Below, piece after piece: positions 36,883 to 46,335 of a stretch of DNA of 64,000 nucleotides. The DNA is from Legionella_C sp963803545. GTDB lineage: Bacteria > Pseudomonadota > Gammaproteobacteria > Legionellales > Legionellaceae. The notes below the pieces were generated by a model. The model had not been told where the DNA came from and searched no databases. It worked only from the letters and a program-made list of their open reading frames with translations. Made by a program: the position numbers and the translations under genes. The stretch's first letter is position 1; every line of letters begins with the position of its first letter. The stretch lies in the NCBI GenBank assembly GCA_963803545.1, contig CAWDMX010000001.1:434001-498000 (forward strand). Reading direction: 5' to 3'.

Positions 36883-36997
36883 GCTTTTTATCGCAACGAC
36901 CTCAATCAGCCTAAAGGTGGGGATTCAATAGTTAATGCATCACTCTTGTGTCGATACCTATGGGACAAGCCGCGGGGTTCAATTGTCAACAGTCTCT
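36883..36997 (+). repeat. Dispersed repeat, copy B
   Basis: This is the second copy of the repeat at 29828-29955, in direct orientation. It immediately follows the GGGGATT tandem repeat. Compared with copy A it lacks about 12 bases after CCGCGGG. The two direct copies bracket the whole first accessory island (about 7 kb). Confidence 0.75.
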
Positions 36998-37233
36998 AGT
37001 ATTTATTTATCGGATAAGCATTTGCACGGCCCGCTTAGGTATCAGCGCCGGTCTTCTTGCCGGTTAAATTGCGCCGTTTATCACCCGTAATACGCCCGCT
37101 AACCGGATGATAGACTGCTCTTTTTATGACAACAATGCCAATTCAGCATGGAATCAGTCTTGGCTTAAAATAATTTTGCGGAAAAGCCTTTTTTAGTGCT
37201 AAATTATCCATTTAATCATAAAGATGGACGCTA

Positions 37234-38628
37234 ATGAAAATGAATTTATTTCGTAAAAAATCAATTACCGACTCGATGGATTCGAGTTCGCGATTAAAAC
37301 CCTGCTTAACGGCGGCGGATCTTATTTTTCTGGGTATAGGCGCAATTATTGGCGCGGGAATTTTCGTCTTAACCGGAATTGTCGCTGCAACGCAAGCCGG
37401 TCCGGCGATTATTTTCTCTTATATTGTGGCCGGATTTGCCTGTGCTTTCTCAGCATTAGCCTACGCGGAGCTTTCATCGACCATCGGTGGTTGCGGTAGC
37501 GCTTATGGGTACGCTTATGCGGGATTTGGTGAGTTAATTGCCTGGATTGTGGGGTGGGACTTGCTTTTAGAATATATGATTTCAGTTCCTGCTGTTTCTG
37601 CTGGTTGGAGCAGCTATGGCAATGATTTGCTCAAGGTTATAGGCATTCACCTGCCTGAGGCGCTCACTCATACTCCAGCTATGGGAGGCGTATTTGATGT
37701 GTTGGCTTTCTCAATCATTATGCTAATTAGTTTTTTGTTAGCGATTGGGGTTAAATCAAGCGCGCGTATTAATACGCTAATGGTTATCACCAAACTTGTT
37801 GTAATCGGGCTATTTATCATTGTTGCAAGTTCTAATGTTACTCCTGAAAACTGGAATCCATTAATGCCGTTTGGCTGGAGTGGGGTTGTGCACGGAGCCG
37901 CACTTATTTTCTTTGCCTATATTGGATTTGATGCCGTATCTACCGCAGCAGAAGAGGCGATTAATCCGCAACGAGACATACCCATCGGCATTCTTAGCTC
38001 ACTGCTTGTGTGTACTCTGTTGTATATCATTGTTTCGGGACTGCTAACAGGAATTGTTCATTACTCGACTCTAAACGTTGCGTCTCCAATTAGTCATGCG
38101 TTGATTATGATTGGCTACCCAACCGTTGCAGGATTCGTTGGCGTAGGCGCGCTTGCAGGCTTAACTACAGTAATGTTGGTTTTATACTACGGTTTAACAC
38201 GAATAATATTTGCTATGTCGCGGGACGGATTATTGCCTAAGTTTTTTGCCCATACCGATGCAAATACGCATACTCCGGTACGAATAATTATGATAAGCGG
38301 CCTTGTTATGGCTACTATTGCGGGCTTGGTTCCTATTCACGATCTTGCTGAGCTGGTGAACATTGGTACCTTATTTGCCTTTGCCACAGTATGTGTTGGC
38401 GTGATTGTGTTGCGCTATCGGGAGCCGCATTTAAAACGCCCATTCAAAACACCGCTAATGCCTTTAACACCAATTTTAGGTATAATTGCGTGCATTTCTC
38501 TTATATGCAACCTTCCTTCAACCAGTTTTTATCGATTTATTATCTGGATGGCGGCAGGGTTAGTGATCTACTTTTGTTATAGCCGTTATCAAAGCAGGTT
38601 GCATACTCCGACAAATAAAGGAACATAA
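37234..38628 (+). CDS. APC-superfamily cationic amino-acid permease (CAT/YfnA-like)
   Basis: The 464-aa inner-membrane protein has about 12 hydrophobic helices and the family signature FLGIGAIIGAGIFVLTG in TM1, then FACAFSALAYAELSSTIG, IAWIVGWDLLLEYM and FFAYIGFDAVSTAAEEAINP. Eukaryotic CAT transporters and bacterial YfnA share this layout and import cationic or other amino acids with protons. Amino-acid import is prominent in intracellular bacteria. It stands alone with long spacers on both sides. Confidence 0.9.
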   Translation: MKMNLFRKKSITDSMDSSSRLKPCLTAADLIFLGIGAIIGAGIFVLTGIVAATQAGPAIIFSYIVAGFACAFSALAYAELSSTIGGCGSAYGYAYAGFGELIAWIVGWDLLLEYMISVPAVSAGWSSYGNDLLKVIGIHLPEALTHTPAMGGVFDVLAFSIIMLISFLLAIGVKSSARINTLMVITKLVVIGLFIIVASSNVTPENWNPLMPFGWSGVVHGAALIFFAYIGFDAVSTAAEEAINPQRDIPIGILSSLLVCTLLYIIVSGLLTGIVHYSTLNVASPISHALIMIGYPTVAGFVGVGALAGLTTVMLVLYYGLTRIIFAMSRDGLLPKFFAHTDANTHTPVRIIMISGLVMATIAGLVPIHDLAELVNIGTLFAFATVCVGVIVLRYREPHLKRPFKTPLMPLTPILGIIACISLICNLPSTSFYRFIIWMAAGLVIYFCYSRYQSRLHTPTNKGT

Positions 38629-38754
38629 CGCGATTTTCGACTTAAAAAAATACAAGGATCGCATCGCTTAAACAGTTAAAAGTGCTACCAACAAGCTCGA
38701 TGGCCGGGAAAAATTTTAGGCGTTTGCGGTTTTTTTTGAAGAAGGAATGGTTTT

Positions 38755-38781
38755 GGTACGCAAGAATCCGTATTGCGTACC
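38755..38781. repeat. Inverted repeat GGTACGCAA / TTGCGTACC
   Basis: Two perfect 9-bp arms are separated by 9 bases. There is no T-tract downstream on either strand, so it is more like a protein-binding site or recombination remnant than a terminator. Confidence 0.6.
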
Positions 38782-38947
38782 GCTTTGTTGTAGTGCACCG
38801 GAAAATAGCGTCGTAGATGGCGTAAATACTCGGAAATTCTTCCTGGTTTCGTCTTTAATTTTGTGCCAAAGGCAGTAATTACTTTGAACAAAAAAAACAA
38901 TTCCAACGGTATTTTTAAACACTCGTGGGGTAGTTAAGGCTCGTGGA

Positions 38948-38968
38948 AGAGCCTTTTTCAAAGGCTCT
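38948..38968 (+). promoter_or_regulatory. Perfect hairpin before the tlpA-like gene
   Basis: AGAGCCTTT and AAAGGCTCT form a 9-bp perfect stem with a TTC loop, about 42 bases before the start codon at 39011. It could be a leader hairpin or an operator. It lacks the U-run of a terminator on the plus strand. Confidence 0.4.
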
Positions 38969-39010
38969 AAATATATGGTACTATGCCGTTTCTAACTGTT
39001 AGAGGTTTAC

Positions 39011-39565
39011 ATGCCTTCCCATTACCTAATTGGATGTTGTTTTTTTTTCGCGCTATTTGCCCTGGTGTTGATTTTTTCACATTATAGAAACAAGGCAAAG
39101 CAACGTCCCAACGTTGGGGCCTTGCTAATGGCTACCGTTTTGCTCGGCTGTATTGCTAGTACACCAATTATGGCTGACGCCCATTTTTATACCTTAGGTC
39201 ACAAAAAGATTTCTCTTTCCAGTTTGCAGGGTAAATGGGTGCTTATCAATTATTGGGCCAGCTGGTGCACGCCGTGTTTAGAAGAAATCGAGGCATTAAA
39301 TAGATTTTATGTAGCCCATCGTTCAAGCGTAGAGGTTTACGCTGTTAATTTAGATGCCCCAGCAGAATCACGGCAACGGTTTTTGCAAAAAAAGCTGGGT
39401 ATTTTGTACCCCGGTCTTTCTAAAGATCCAGGCTCTGAATTGGGGTTTGAAACCGTGCGTGGGGTTCCGGCTACCTTTGTTATTAATCCACAGGGAAAAT
39501 TAGCAGACACCGTTTATGGCGGCCAAACCATGGCGAGTCTAGAGGCCCTCATCAACAGCAAATAA
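39011..39565 (+). CDS. TlpA/ResA-like thioredoxin-fold protein
   Basis: The 184-aa protein has two N-terminal hydrophobic segments (about residues 6-24 and 35-55). A periplasmic thioredoxin fold follows, with active site WASWCTPCLEE, LQGKWVLINYW before it and the cis-proline region RGVPATFVINPQG. Such proteins reduce disulfides or supply thiols for cytochrome c maturation. The end overlaps the convergent hflX gene by 27 bases. Confidence 0.87.
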   Translation: MPSHYLIGCCFFFALFALVLIFSHYRNKAKQRPNVGALLMATVLLGCIASTPIMADAHFYTLGHKKISLSSLQGKWVLINYWASWCTPCLEEIEALNRFYVAHRSSVEVYAVNLDAPAESRQRFLQKKLGILYPGLSKDPGSELGFETVRGVPATFVINPQGKLADTVYGGQTMASLEALINSK

Positions 39566-40798
39566 CCGATTTTTTTGTCGTTTACTTAATTTAACGACCA
39601 CATCCCATCCGCCGTCATCCAGTTCGGTTTCCGAGACTATTGCATCCAATCGATACAATTCTGCACGTAGCTTTCCTTCGGTGACCTGAATACGCAGCGT
39701 TTCAGTTAAAAACCCCCCGTGCAGTGTTTTGGTAATCGCCTCTTTTAGTAAATCAATACCAATATTGTTTCTAGCAGAAATCCATACCTTGCAATACTCA
39801 TCGTGCCAATCAATTTTTGGCTGCCAGTTTTCCTGATAATCAATTTTATTAAAAACTTGGATTATAGGAATATTTTCCACCCCAATTTCGGCAAGCACCA
39901 GCTCAACTGCATGAACATTTTCTCGCCAGTTGCTATCGGAAATATCGATAACGTGCAAGAGTAAGTCGGCTTGCTCGGTTTCTTCTAAGGTGGCGCGAAA
40001 AGCATCAACAAGATGGTGTGGTAAATCTCGAATGAAACCTACCGTATCGGCGAGAATTATTGGCGATGAGCCTGATAATTGAATTTTGCGAGTAGTCGGG
40101 TCAAGGGTTGCAAAAAGTTTATCCGCAACATAAATATCTTCTCCAGTTAAATTATTAAACAGAGTCGACTTGCCGGCGTTGGTATAGCCGACTAAAGAAA
40201 CGGTTTGTAAATCCGCTTTTAGTCGCGATCGGCGAATTTGCTCCCGATTTTGCCGAACCTTATCTAAGCGTTTGTTAATGGATTTTATGCGCTCGCGTAA
40301 CAATCGGCGATCGCTTTCTAATTGCGTTTCACCAGGACCACGTAAACCAATTCCACCTTTTTGCCGCTCTAAATGCGTCCAACCACGAATTAAGCGTGTC
40401 GACATATGCTGCAGCTGCGCCAATTCCACTTGTAATTTTCCTTCAAAGGTGCGCGCGCGCTGCGCAAAAATATCTAAAATAAGCCCGCTTCTACCAACCA
40501 CGCGGCATTGCAGCAGACGTTCTAAGTTTCGTTCTTGGGATGGGGACAGTTCGTGGTTGATTAAAATTAAATCCGCGTGATGCGTACTTACTAAATCAGC
40601 AATTTCCTCAGCTTTTCCTAAACCAACGTAATATTTTGCTTCAGGGCAACTACGGGTGCCTGCAACAATGGCGACAACTTGGGCATTAGCCGCACGCGCT
40701 AGCTCTTCAAACTCCGCTAGAGCTAAGACCGAATCAATATCTGGCAATGCTAACTGGACTAATATAGTCCTGTCGCCGGCTTGTGGACGTTCAAACAA
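39539..40798 (-). CDS. hflX: Ribosome-associated GTPase HflX
   Basis: HflX splits stalled 70S ribosomes. The 419-aa protein has the N-terminal HflX domain with GPGETQLESDRR, and a G domain with GYTNAGKSTLFN (G1), DTVGFIRDLP (G3) and NKID (G4). It follows hfq on the same strand, the conserved hfq-hflX pair, with 41 bases between. Confidence 0.96.
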   Translation of the reverse strand: MFERPQAGDRTILVQLALPDIDSVLALAEFEELARAANAQVVAIVAGTRSCPEAKYYVGLGKAEEIADLVSTHHADLILINHELSPSQERNLERLLQCRVVGRSGLILDIFAQRARTFEGKLQVELAQLQHMSTRLIRGWTHLERQKGGIGLRGPGETQLESDRRLLRERIKSINKRLDKVRQNREQIRRSRLKADLQTVSLVGYTNAGKSTLFNNLTGEDIYVADKLFATLDPTTRKIQLSGSSPIILADTVGFIRDLPHHLVDAFRATLEETEQADLLLHVIDISDSNWRENVHAVELVLAEIGVENIPIIQVFNKIDYQENWQPKIDWHDEYCKVWISARNNIGIDLLKEAITKTLHGGFLTETLRIQVTEGKLRAELYRLDAIVSETELDDGGWDVVVKLSKRQKNRLFAVDEGL

Positions 40799-40839
40799 AA
40801 TGGCTCACCTTTTAAAATAAGGCTTTAGTCTGCCATAAT

Positions 40840-41061
40840 TTAGTTTTTATCACTAGCAGGAATTTCTACGAGCTGTGAAGGCACAACGGTGGATACCGAA
40901 TGCTTATACACCATTTGAGTTATCGTGTTTTTAAGCATTATTATAGAATCATCAAAAGACCCAACTGTGCCATGCAATTTAATTCCATTAACTAAGAATA
41001 TGGACACTGTAATACCCTGACGCTGCAATTCGGCTAAGAATAAATCTTGTAAATTACTCAT
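40840..41061 (-). CDS. hfq: RNA chaperone Hfq
   Basis: Hfq is a hexameric Sm-like protein that pairs small RNAs with mRNAs. The 73-aa sequence matches the compact core: LQDLFLAELQRQGITVSIFL, NGIKLHGTVGSFD and the Sm2 motif YKHSVSTVVPS. The ATG at 41061 has a perfect AAGGAG at the right distance, so the upstream in-frame start at 41091 is rejected. The acidic C-terminal tail is nearly absent. Confidence 0.96.
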   Translation of the reverse strand: MSNLQDLFLAELQRQGITVSIFLVNGIKLHGTVGSFDDSIIMLKNTITQMVYKHSVSTVVPSQLVEIPASDKN

Positions 41062-41290
41062 TGCCAACTCCTTGTTGTTGTTATCCGGCAACCGCTATTT
41101 AAACTATCGACTGTTTATAAAAATTCTTTAATTAAACGTTATTTATTGAAGAACCATTTCTTAGGGAAGGGGAAAGGCAGTCGTTAACGATTAGCACCAG
41201 ATAAAATGAGCCAAAGTAATAATTATTTATGCGCAAAGAAGCAAGCGTGCAATCGCACAGAGCCACAGGTTGGGGGGTATTGGAGTTATT

Positions 41291-41938
41291 TTATAAGATC
41301 CGAGCGTTAACGGATTCGCCAACAATCACTGTATTAGCCGTTCGCTTTATAAAAAGACCGTTTTCAATCACGCCAGGAATTTGATTGATAGCTTCCTCAA
41401 CAGCCTCGGGGTTGCTTAAATCTAAATGATAAACATCGAGAATTGCATTGCCGTTGTCGCTTATAAATCCTTGGCGATATTCCGGGTCGCCGCCTATTTT
41501 AAGCAACTCGCGGGCAACAAAACTGCGCGCCATTGGCAGCACTTCAACCGCAATAGGAAAACAACCTAGCTGTTTAACTACTTTACTGGCGTCCACTATA
41601 CATACAAAATTTTCAGCAACGGTTGCGATAATTTTTTCGTGCGTTAATGCGCCGCCGCCGCCTTTTATTAATTGCCGATGAGCATTGACTTCATCCGCCC
41701 CATCGATATACAACGGCAAAGGCAGGGTAGAATTTAAATCCAGAATAGGAATTCCTAATGCTTTCAAGCGCTGAGCGGTTGCTTGCGAGCTTGCAATACA
41801 GCCCTCAATATCGCCCACATAAGGCGCAAGCATGTCAATAAAACAGTTAACGGTCGAGCCGGTACCCACGCCAAATATAGGGGTGTTTTTTAGGTACGAT
41901 AAAGCCGCTTTAGCGGCTTGAATTTTAGATTGGTGCAT
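41291..41938 (-). CDS. rpiA: Ribose-5-phosphate isomerase A
   Basis: RpiA interconverts ribose-5-phosphate and ribulose-5-phosphate in the non-oxidative pentose phosphate pathway. At 215 aa it has the normal length. Motifs are GVGTGSTVNCFI, IDGADEVN and KGGGGALTHEKI, which contain the catalytic Asp and Lys. It lies last in a possible coq7-corC-lipoprotein-rpiA run; about 18 bases separate it from the lipoprotein gene. Confidence 0.96.
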   Translation of the reverse strand: MHQSKIQAAKAALSYLKNTPIFGVGTGSTVNCFIDMLAPYVGDIEGCIASSQATAQRLKALGIPILDLNSTLPLPLYIDGADEVNAHRQLIKGGGGALTHEKIIATVAENFVCIVDASKVVKQLGCFPIAVEVLPMARSFVARELLKIGGDPEYRQGFISDNGNAILDVYHLDLSNPEAVEEAINQIPGVIENGLFIKRTANTVIVGESVNARIL

Positions 41939-41956
41939 AGGTTGCTGTGGGTTCTT

Positions 41957-42286
41957 CTATTGAGATACCGATGGTGCCATACTTGGAACACTAGGTCCAC
42001 TGGATGGTACCGCTGTCGATGTTGTAGTTACCGCAGGTGACCTGGTATGAACCGTAGAATGCCCCGGCTCTACGCGAACGGTTGCGGCGTTTTTACGGTT
42101 GGTGACCGTCGTCTCGTCCGTCGTCTTATCAGTGTCTTTAACGGCGGGTGTGGTAACGTAAGTCGACGACGATGTGCTCGTGTAACTGTCTGTCTGGCGC
42201 GCGTCGTTGTTGTTTAACCATGAGTTGCAACCCGATAGTAAAAGGGGCAGCGCTACGAGCGAATAACCTAAAGATAAACGGTGCAT
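41957..42286 (-). CDS. Small Thr/Ser-rich lipoprotein
   Basis: The 109-aa protein starts MHRLSLGYSLVALPLLLSGC; LLSGC is a lipobox, with lipidation expected on the Cys. The mature part is low in complexity and rich in Thr, Ser and Val, so it is probably disordered at the envelope. AAGGAGGAAGAT precedes the ATG at 42286, making the longer frame from 42307 unlikely. No family is recognised. Confidence 0.7.
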   Translation of the reverse strand: MHRLSLGYSLVALPLLLSGCNSWLNNNDARQTDSYTSTSSSTYVTTPAVKDTDKTTDETTVTNRKNAATVRVEPGHSTVHTRSPAVTTTSTAVPSSGPSVPSMAPSVSQ

Positions 42287-42332
42287 ATCTTCCTCCTTGA
42301 AAACCAATTTGACAATTTTGTAGTGTAGCTTC

Positions 42333-43661
42333 TTATTCTTGGGAAGTAAAACCGTGTTTTACAATTCGCAGACTACTTGTACGCGTACCGTCCATTTTTT
42401 CTACATGGGCGGTGAAGTGTGTGAAAACAACGGCATCACTCACAAGTGGAATTCTATCGAGTTTTTGTAAAATCAGCCCTCCAACCGTGGCTATGTTTTC
42501 CTGCTCAGGGGCTAAATCAATCTCAATATTGAGAGCGCGCTCTAAGGCAAAAATCGGACAATTTCCCTTAACAATAAAGCTGCCATCTTTTTGTTTAACC
42601 CACGCGTCTTTAGTTTTATGAAACTCATCCTGAATAACGCCAATTACCAGATGCAGCAAACTGTCTAGAGTAACAAAACCGCTCGTGCGTCCATCTCGGC
42701 CTGTTACCAGAGACAGATGCGGCATTCCGCTTTGAAATTGCTTTAATAAAGCCGGGGCGCGTAATCGGTAGGATACCTTGGGAATGGGGCGCGTTATTTT
42801 TTGTAAATCAATTAGCGTATCGTCTTTTTCATCGTGTAATATTTGGTAAAGATCTTTGATATGAACCAGGCCAACGATAGTTTTTTTCGATGAATCACGG
42901 ATTGGATAGCGGCTGTAATGGTGTTTTGCTAATAGTGCGAGCAGCGTTTTTTTGGGGATAAGGCGCTCGATGCTTACCATATCCTGTACTGCGGTCATCA
43001 CATCCATTGCACGCAATTCGGATAACTCAAGGGTATGCGCTAAGATGGTAGTCTCTTGTTGACTAAGCTCACCGTGACGCTGGCTGGTGTGCAATATGAG
43101 CTTTATCTCCTCACTGGTGTGTGTATCCGAGCCGTTGGCTGACTCGTCGAGCTTCAATTTTTTTAACAAAAAATTGGAGCAGGAATTGAGCAACCATATT
43201 AACGGATACATGAGCCAGTAAAATCCATACAAAGGTAGCGCAGTCCATAACGAAATTTGTTCACTTTGGCGAATTGCTAACGATTTAGGCATCAGTTCAC
43301 CAACAACAATATGCAGAAACGACAGCAGTGAAAAAGCAGTAACGAAACTTACCACCTCTAAAACTAGTGTGTTAGAGATACCCATTAGTGAAAAAATCGG
43401 GGTTAGCACCCTTACAAATGCAGGCTCACCAATCCAGCCTAAACCTAAGGACGCTAGGGTAATTCCTAATTGACACGCCGATAAGTACGCATCCAATTCC
43501 GCGTGAATTTTTGCAAGAACACCGCCACGCCAAGGAAATTGTTCTTGGATTAGCGTTACCCGCGTAGCGCGCAACTTAACCATCCCAAATTCAGCGGCAA
43601 CAAAAAATGCGTTTAGAAAAAGAAGCGCCACGCCTATAATTATTAGTAATAAAGTATACAT
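42333..43661 (-). CDS. CNNM/CorC-HlyC family membrane protein
   Basis: The 442-aa protein has an N-terminal DUF21 domain with about four membrane helices (residues 1-190), a pair of CBS domains (about 205-330) and a C-terminal CorC/HlyC transport-associated domain (about 350-435). Homologues take part in magnesium or cobalt efflux or resistance; the older name hemolysin is misleading. It starts 3 bases after the coq7 stop, so the two are co-transcribed. Confidence 0.9.
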   Translation of the reverse strand: MYTLLLIIIGVALLFLNAFFVAAEFGMVKLRATRVTLIQEQFPWRGGVLAKIHAELDAYLSACQLGITLASLGLGWIGEPAFVRVLTPIFSLMGISNTLVLEVVSFVTAFSLLSFLHIVVGELMPKSLAIRQSEQISLWTALPLYGFYWLMYPLIWLLNSCSNFLLKKLKLDESANGSDTHTSEEIKLILHTSQRHGELSQQETTILAHTLELSELRAMDVMTAVQDMVSIERLIPKKTLLALLAKHHYSRYPIRDSSKKTIVGLVHIKDLYQILHDEKDDTLIDLQKITRPIPKVSYRLRAPALLKQFQSGMPHLSLVTGRDGRTSGFVTLDSLLHLVIGVIQDEFHKTKDAWVKQKDGSFIVKGNCPIFALERALNIEIDLAPEQENIATVGGLILQKLDRIPLVSDAVVFTHFTAHVEKMDGTRTSSLRIVKHGFTSQE

Positions 43662-43663
43662 AG

Positions 43664-44293
43664 CTATACGTAATAACTTGTCTTTGTCATAATTTTTGCA
43701 ACCCGGCCCATCATAAATTTTAGTGCATAGGGTAAATCTATTCCACCAGCCTTTCGTGCGGTTTGGGCGTGTGAAAATTCATCGTCGTGCATCTGTTTGA
43801 GAATCACCCGGCTTTTATCGTCTTCTAAAGGGAGGGCGTTTAAATGCGCGTGCAGATGGTGACTTACTTGCAACTCCGTCTCTATAACAAAGCCCAAACT
43901 AAATTTATCGCCTAATAACCCTGCTAACGCACCAATGGTAAGTGAACCGAGATACCATAAAGGATTTAAAATGCTAACCGAATGCCCAAGTTCTTTTAGG
44001 CGTTGTTCGCACCAAGCAAGATGGTCTATTTCTTCGAGTGCGCATTGATTCATTTGCGTTTTGACAGCCGCAAGTTTCGCTGTTAAGGCCTGGCCTTGAT
44101 ACAAAGCCTGCGCGCACACCTCACCGGCGTGATTGACACGCATTAAAGCGGCCGCTTGATTTTTTTGAGCAGTAGTGAGCGGGTTCGAAACGGTTTGAGC
44201 GGCCGGATAGGCGCGCGACGCGTGTCGGCTGATTGGTGGAAAAAGAGTCCGCAGCGCGTCGTCTATATTTTTTATAAAAAAATCCGCGTTCAT
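43664..44293 (-). CDS. coq7: Demethoxyubiquinone hydroxylase Coq7
   Basis: Coq7 hydroxylates demethoxyubiquinol in ubiquinone synthesis using a di-iron centre. The 209-aa protein carries the ferritin-like iron ligands in VNHAGEVCAQALY, EEIDHLAWCEQRL and HDDEFSHAQTA. This family replaces UbiF in many Gammaproteobacteria. It is the first gene of the run coq7-corC-lipoprotein-rpiA. Confidence 0.95.
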   Translation of the reverse strand: MNADFFIKNIDDALRTLFPPISRHASRAYPAAQTVSNPLTTAQKNQAAALMRVNHAGEVCAQALYQGQALTAKLAAVKTQMNQCALEEIDHLAWCEQRLKELGHSVSILNPLWYLGSLTIGALAGLLGDKFSLGFVIETELQVSHHLHAHLNALPLEDDKSRVILKQMHDDEFSHAQTARKAGGIDLPYALKFMMGRVAKIMTKTSYYV

Positions 44294-44419
44294 AACTTTC
44301 TCAAATGCAAAATCTCATGATAATTTAATAATCAAATAAGCGCGACTTTTTAGAAGGAAATATTGAAATTTAATTTCAGCTCACGTACAGTAGCTGCTGG
44401 TCAATTAAAAGGAATTATT

Positions 44420-44614
44420 ATGAATTTAGTGAGCTTGATAATCTTAATTATTGTGGCCGGAGTTTTACTCTGGGGAGTGAACGTGTTTATTCCTATGCCA
44501 ATGTTAATAAAAAATTTATTGAATTTTGTAGTTTTTGTTGTGCTGCTCATTTATGTACTGCAATTTTTTAATTTAATTAAGATGATTTTACCCTTCCCGA
44601 CGCTTTTCAAATAA
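44420..44614 (+). CDS. Small Thivi_2564-like membrane protein
   Basis: The 64-aa protein is almost entirely two hydrophobic helices (LVSLIILIIVAGVLLWGV and a second FVVFVVLLIYVLQFF) and matches the small Thivi_2564 family. The ATG at 44420 has AAAAGGAATT upstream; an upstream TTG at 44363 would add 19 polar residues. A hairpin follows directly. Function is unknown. Confidence 0.72.
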   Translation: MNLVSLIILIIVAGVLLWGVNVFIPMPMLIKNLLNFVVFVVLLIYVLQFFNLIKMILPFPTLFK

Positions 44615-44619
44615 ATAAT

Positions 44620-44642
44620 GAGGTTGCTCAATGAGCAACCTC
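44620..44642 (+). terminator. Hairpin terminator after the small membrane protein gene
   Basis: GAGGTTGCTC (44620-44629), loop AAT and GAGCAACCTC (44633-44642) form a perfect 10-bp stem, 5 bases after the stop. The 3' side is AGCTTTATT, a weak T-tract. It might act in both directions, since a minus-strand gene ends at 44715. Confidence 0.65.
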
Positions 44643-44714
44643 AGCTTTATTACCACGCTCCTAATCTATCTTTTTAACGCGTAAAGAAACAGCGATTTGT
44701 CGTGGTTAAAAAAA

Positions 44715-45083
44715 CTACATATCGGAACTCATGCCGTAATGCTTGTTAATAGAAGTACGCCAAGTAGCGTTCGACATATCAGGCCAATCGTACTTATCAA
44801 ATCCTGGCGAGTTTTTTAACGCCTCTTTCTGTACGTCAATTTCCAAACAGTCTTTAGCGCTATTGTAGGAAAACATAGCCCAGGGCATGGCAAATAATTT
44901 ATCGCCCATACCTAGAAACCCACCGAATGATAAAACAACATAGGCAACGCGCCCCTGCATTTTATCCAACATTATGGCTTCAACTTTTCCTAAATTTTCG
45001 GCTTGGGTATTTTGCACTTCAACGCCAATAATATCATCCGCATTTATAATTTGGGTGGAAGTGATTCTTTCTGTATGCATCAT
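44715..45083 (-). CDS. PRC-barrel domain protein
   Basis: The ~122-aa protein contains a PRC-barrel fold: DIIGVEVQNTQAENLGKVEAIMLD, VAYVVLSFGGFLGMGDKLFAMPW and EIDVQKEALKNSPGFDKYDWP. Such small cytoplasmic proteins are associated with RNA metabolism or envelope stress, and their exact role is unknown. The ATG at 45083 (followed by another ATG) has AAGGAG upstream, so the start at 45113 is rejected. Confidence 0.82.
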   Translation of the reverse strand: MMHTERITSTQIINADDIIGVEVQNTQAENLGKVEAIMLDKMQGRVAYVVLSFGGFLGMGDKLFAMPWAMFSYNSAKDCLEIDVQKEALKNSPGFDKYDWPDMSNATWRTSINKHYGMSSDM

Positions 45084-45205
45084 TTTCTCCTTAAATTGAT
45101 GTCGTGTTATCACAAATAAGCATAGTCAACGCAATTAAAATAAGCAAATTGCTATCGACAAGGCGCCGTGCTACTGTATTGAGCTAAAAATTAAGGGGTA
45201 TAGCT

Positions 45206-45514
45206 ATGAAAAAATGTTGGCAAATTTTTGTAATAATGGGCCTGTTAAGTTCTTTTTGGGGTTGCAGTTCACTTAGTAATAATGGTCTTACGGGTTATTT
45301 TCAATCCGACTCTGATCTTAAAATGGCTGTTGAGTCTGCATTTTATGAAAATAGAGTTTTAGCCGGGGCACCTATTGGTATCCGTTCGGAGAAAGGACAG
45401 GTAACGCTCACCGGTTATGTAAAAACTATACGTCAAAGTGATGTTGCTGAAGAGGTTGCTCGCAAAACTCCGGGGGTTCATGCGGTTGAAAATAATCTGA
45501 TTGTCAGAAAATAG
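45206..45514 (+). CDS. BON-domain lipoprotein
   Basis: The 102-aa protein has a lipoprotein signal peptide with cleavage before the Cys in FWGCSS. One BON domain follows (SDLKMAVESAFYENRVLAG..., ending TPGVHAVENNLIVRK). BON proteins, like OsmY and the DolP family, bind phospholipid at the outer membrane and respond to osmotic or envelope stress. It is divergent from the PRC-barrel gene. Confidence 0.85.
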   Translation: MKKCWQIFVIMGLLSSFWGCSSLSNNGLTGYFQSDSDLKMAVESAFYENRVLAGAPIGIRSEKGQVTLTGYVKTIRQSDVAEEVARKTPGVHAVENNLIVRK

Positions 45515-46335
45515 CGGAAAACTCTGTATTAAATACGATTTTATTGTAGCCCCGATACAACTATAAAAAACTTCAGCGCGCACCGCATTTATTGTTCGTT
45601 ATCAATGCGGTATACGCAATTAGCCTAATACAACAATGATTGGTGCTTCCCCCTTAAAATTTCACATTAAATTACTTCATTGCGCGATTTAATTGGCAGT
45701 GCACCCAAGCAATGCTTCACTTTTTATCCCTGCTCTATAAGCTTTCTTTTGTTACCGCGGTAGCTTTATCATTAATTAATGTGATCTTAAATAAAATTCT
45801 TTGTTTTAATTGTTGTCACTTTAGGCTATCATAATCGTCTATTTTTTGGTAAAAATACAAGTCTTACATTGGTAGCGGCTTTTCGTTATAAAACGAACGA
45901 AACGCGATTGCAGCGTGATAAAGAGACGTGCAACAATTTGTGTTTTTAACATTGCAACGCTTTCTATTTTCAAAAATAATTGTTTTACAGCGGCTACAGC
46001 CTAATTGAAACACAGGGTGGTATTTTGAAAATTAATGAATAAGGCTTTTGTTTAAATATTATAACTAAAGCGGTATGGTTATTATTTGTAGGTGTTCATG
46101 CTAATGGATTGATGAACGCGCAAACGCGGTGTTGAAATTTTTTTAAAAAAACTAGTTCAAGTTCGCTAAGGTTTCTACTGTGTAATTGCAACAGATTAGA
46201 GCCTGGCTAACGGTTTACGTCAGTAATAAACCACAGTACTAAATCTCAATGTTAATCGGCGTGGTAGTTGCAGGACGTCATAAGGTATTTTGCACTGAGC
46301 AATTTAGACGGGTGTATTTTATAAGTGAGAAAAAA
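45515..46335. other. Long gene-free spacer at the start of the second accessory island
   Basis: About 820 AT-rich bases hold no ORF with protein-like composition and no recognisable RNA or IS. An in-frame extension of the next ORF back to 46249 is not supported. Confidence 0.5.

Larger units (their letters stand above)
38629..39010. other. Spacer with two inverted repeats
   Basis: No credible gene is seen; short minus-strand ORFs at 38685-38961 have poor composition. It holds a 9-bp inverted repeat at 38755-38781 and a 9-bp hairpin at 38948-38968. Confidence 0.5.

Noticed and set aside
36796..36999. 67-aa ORF with PQSPIPN repeats
   Set aside because: It is simply the heptamer tandem repeat read in frame; no ribosome site or conserved sequence.
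38685..38961. Two overlapping minus-strand ORFs after the permease
   Set aside because: Composition is not protein-like and they overlap inverted repeats; no homologous motif seen.
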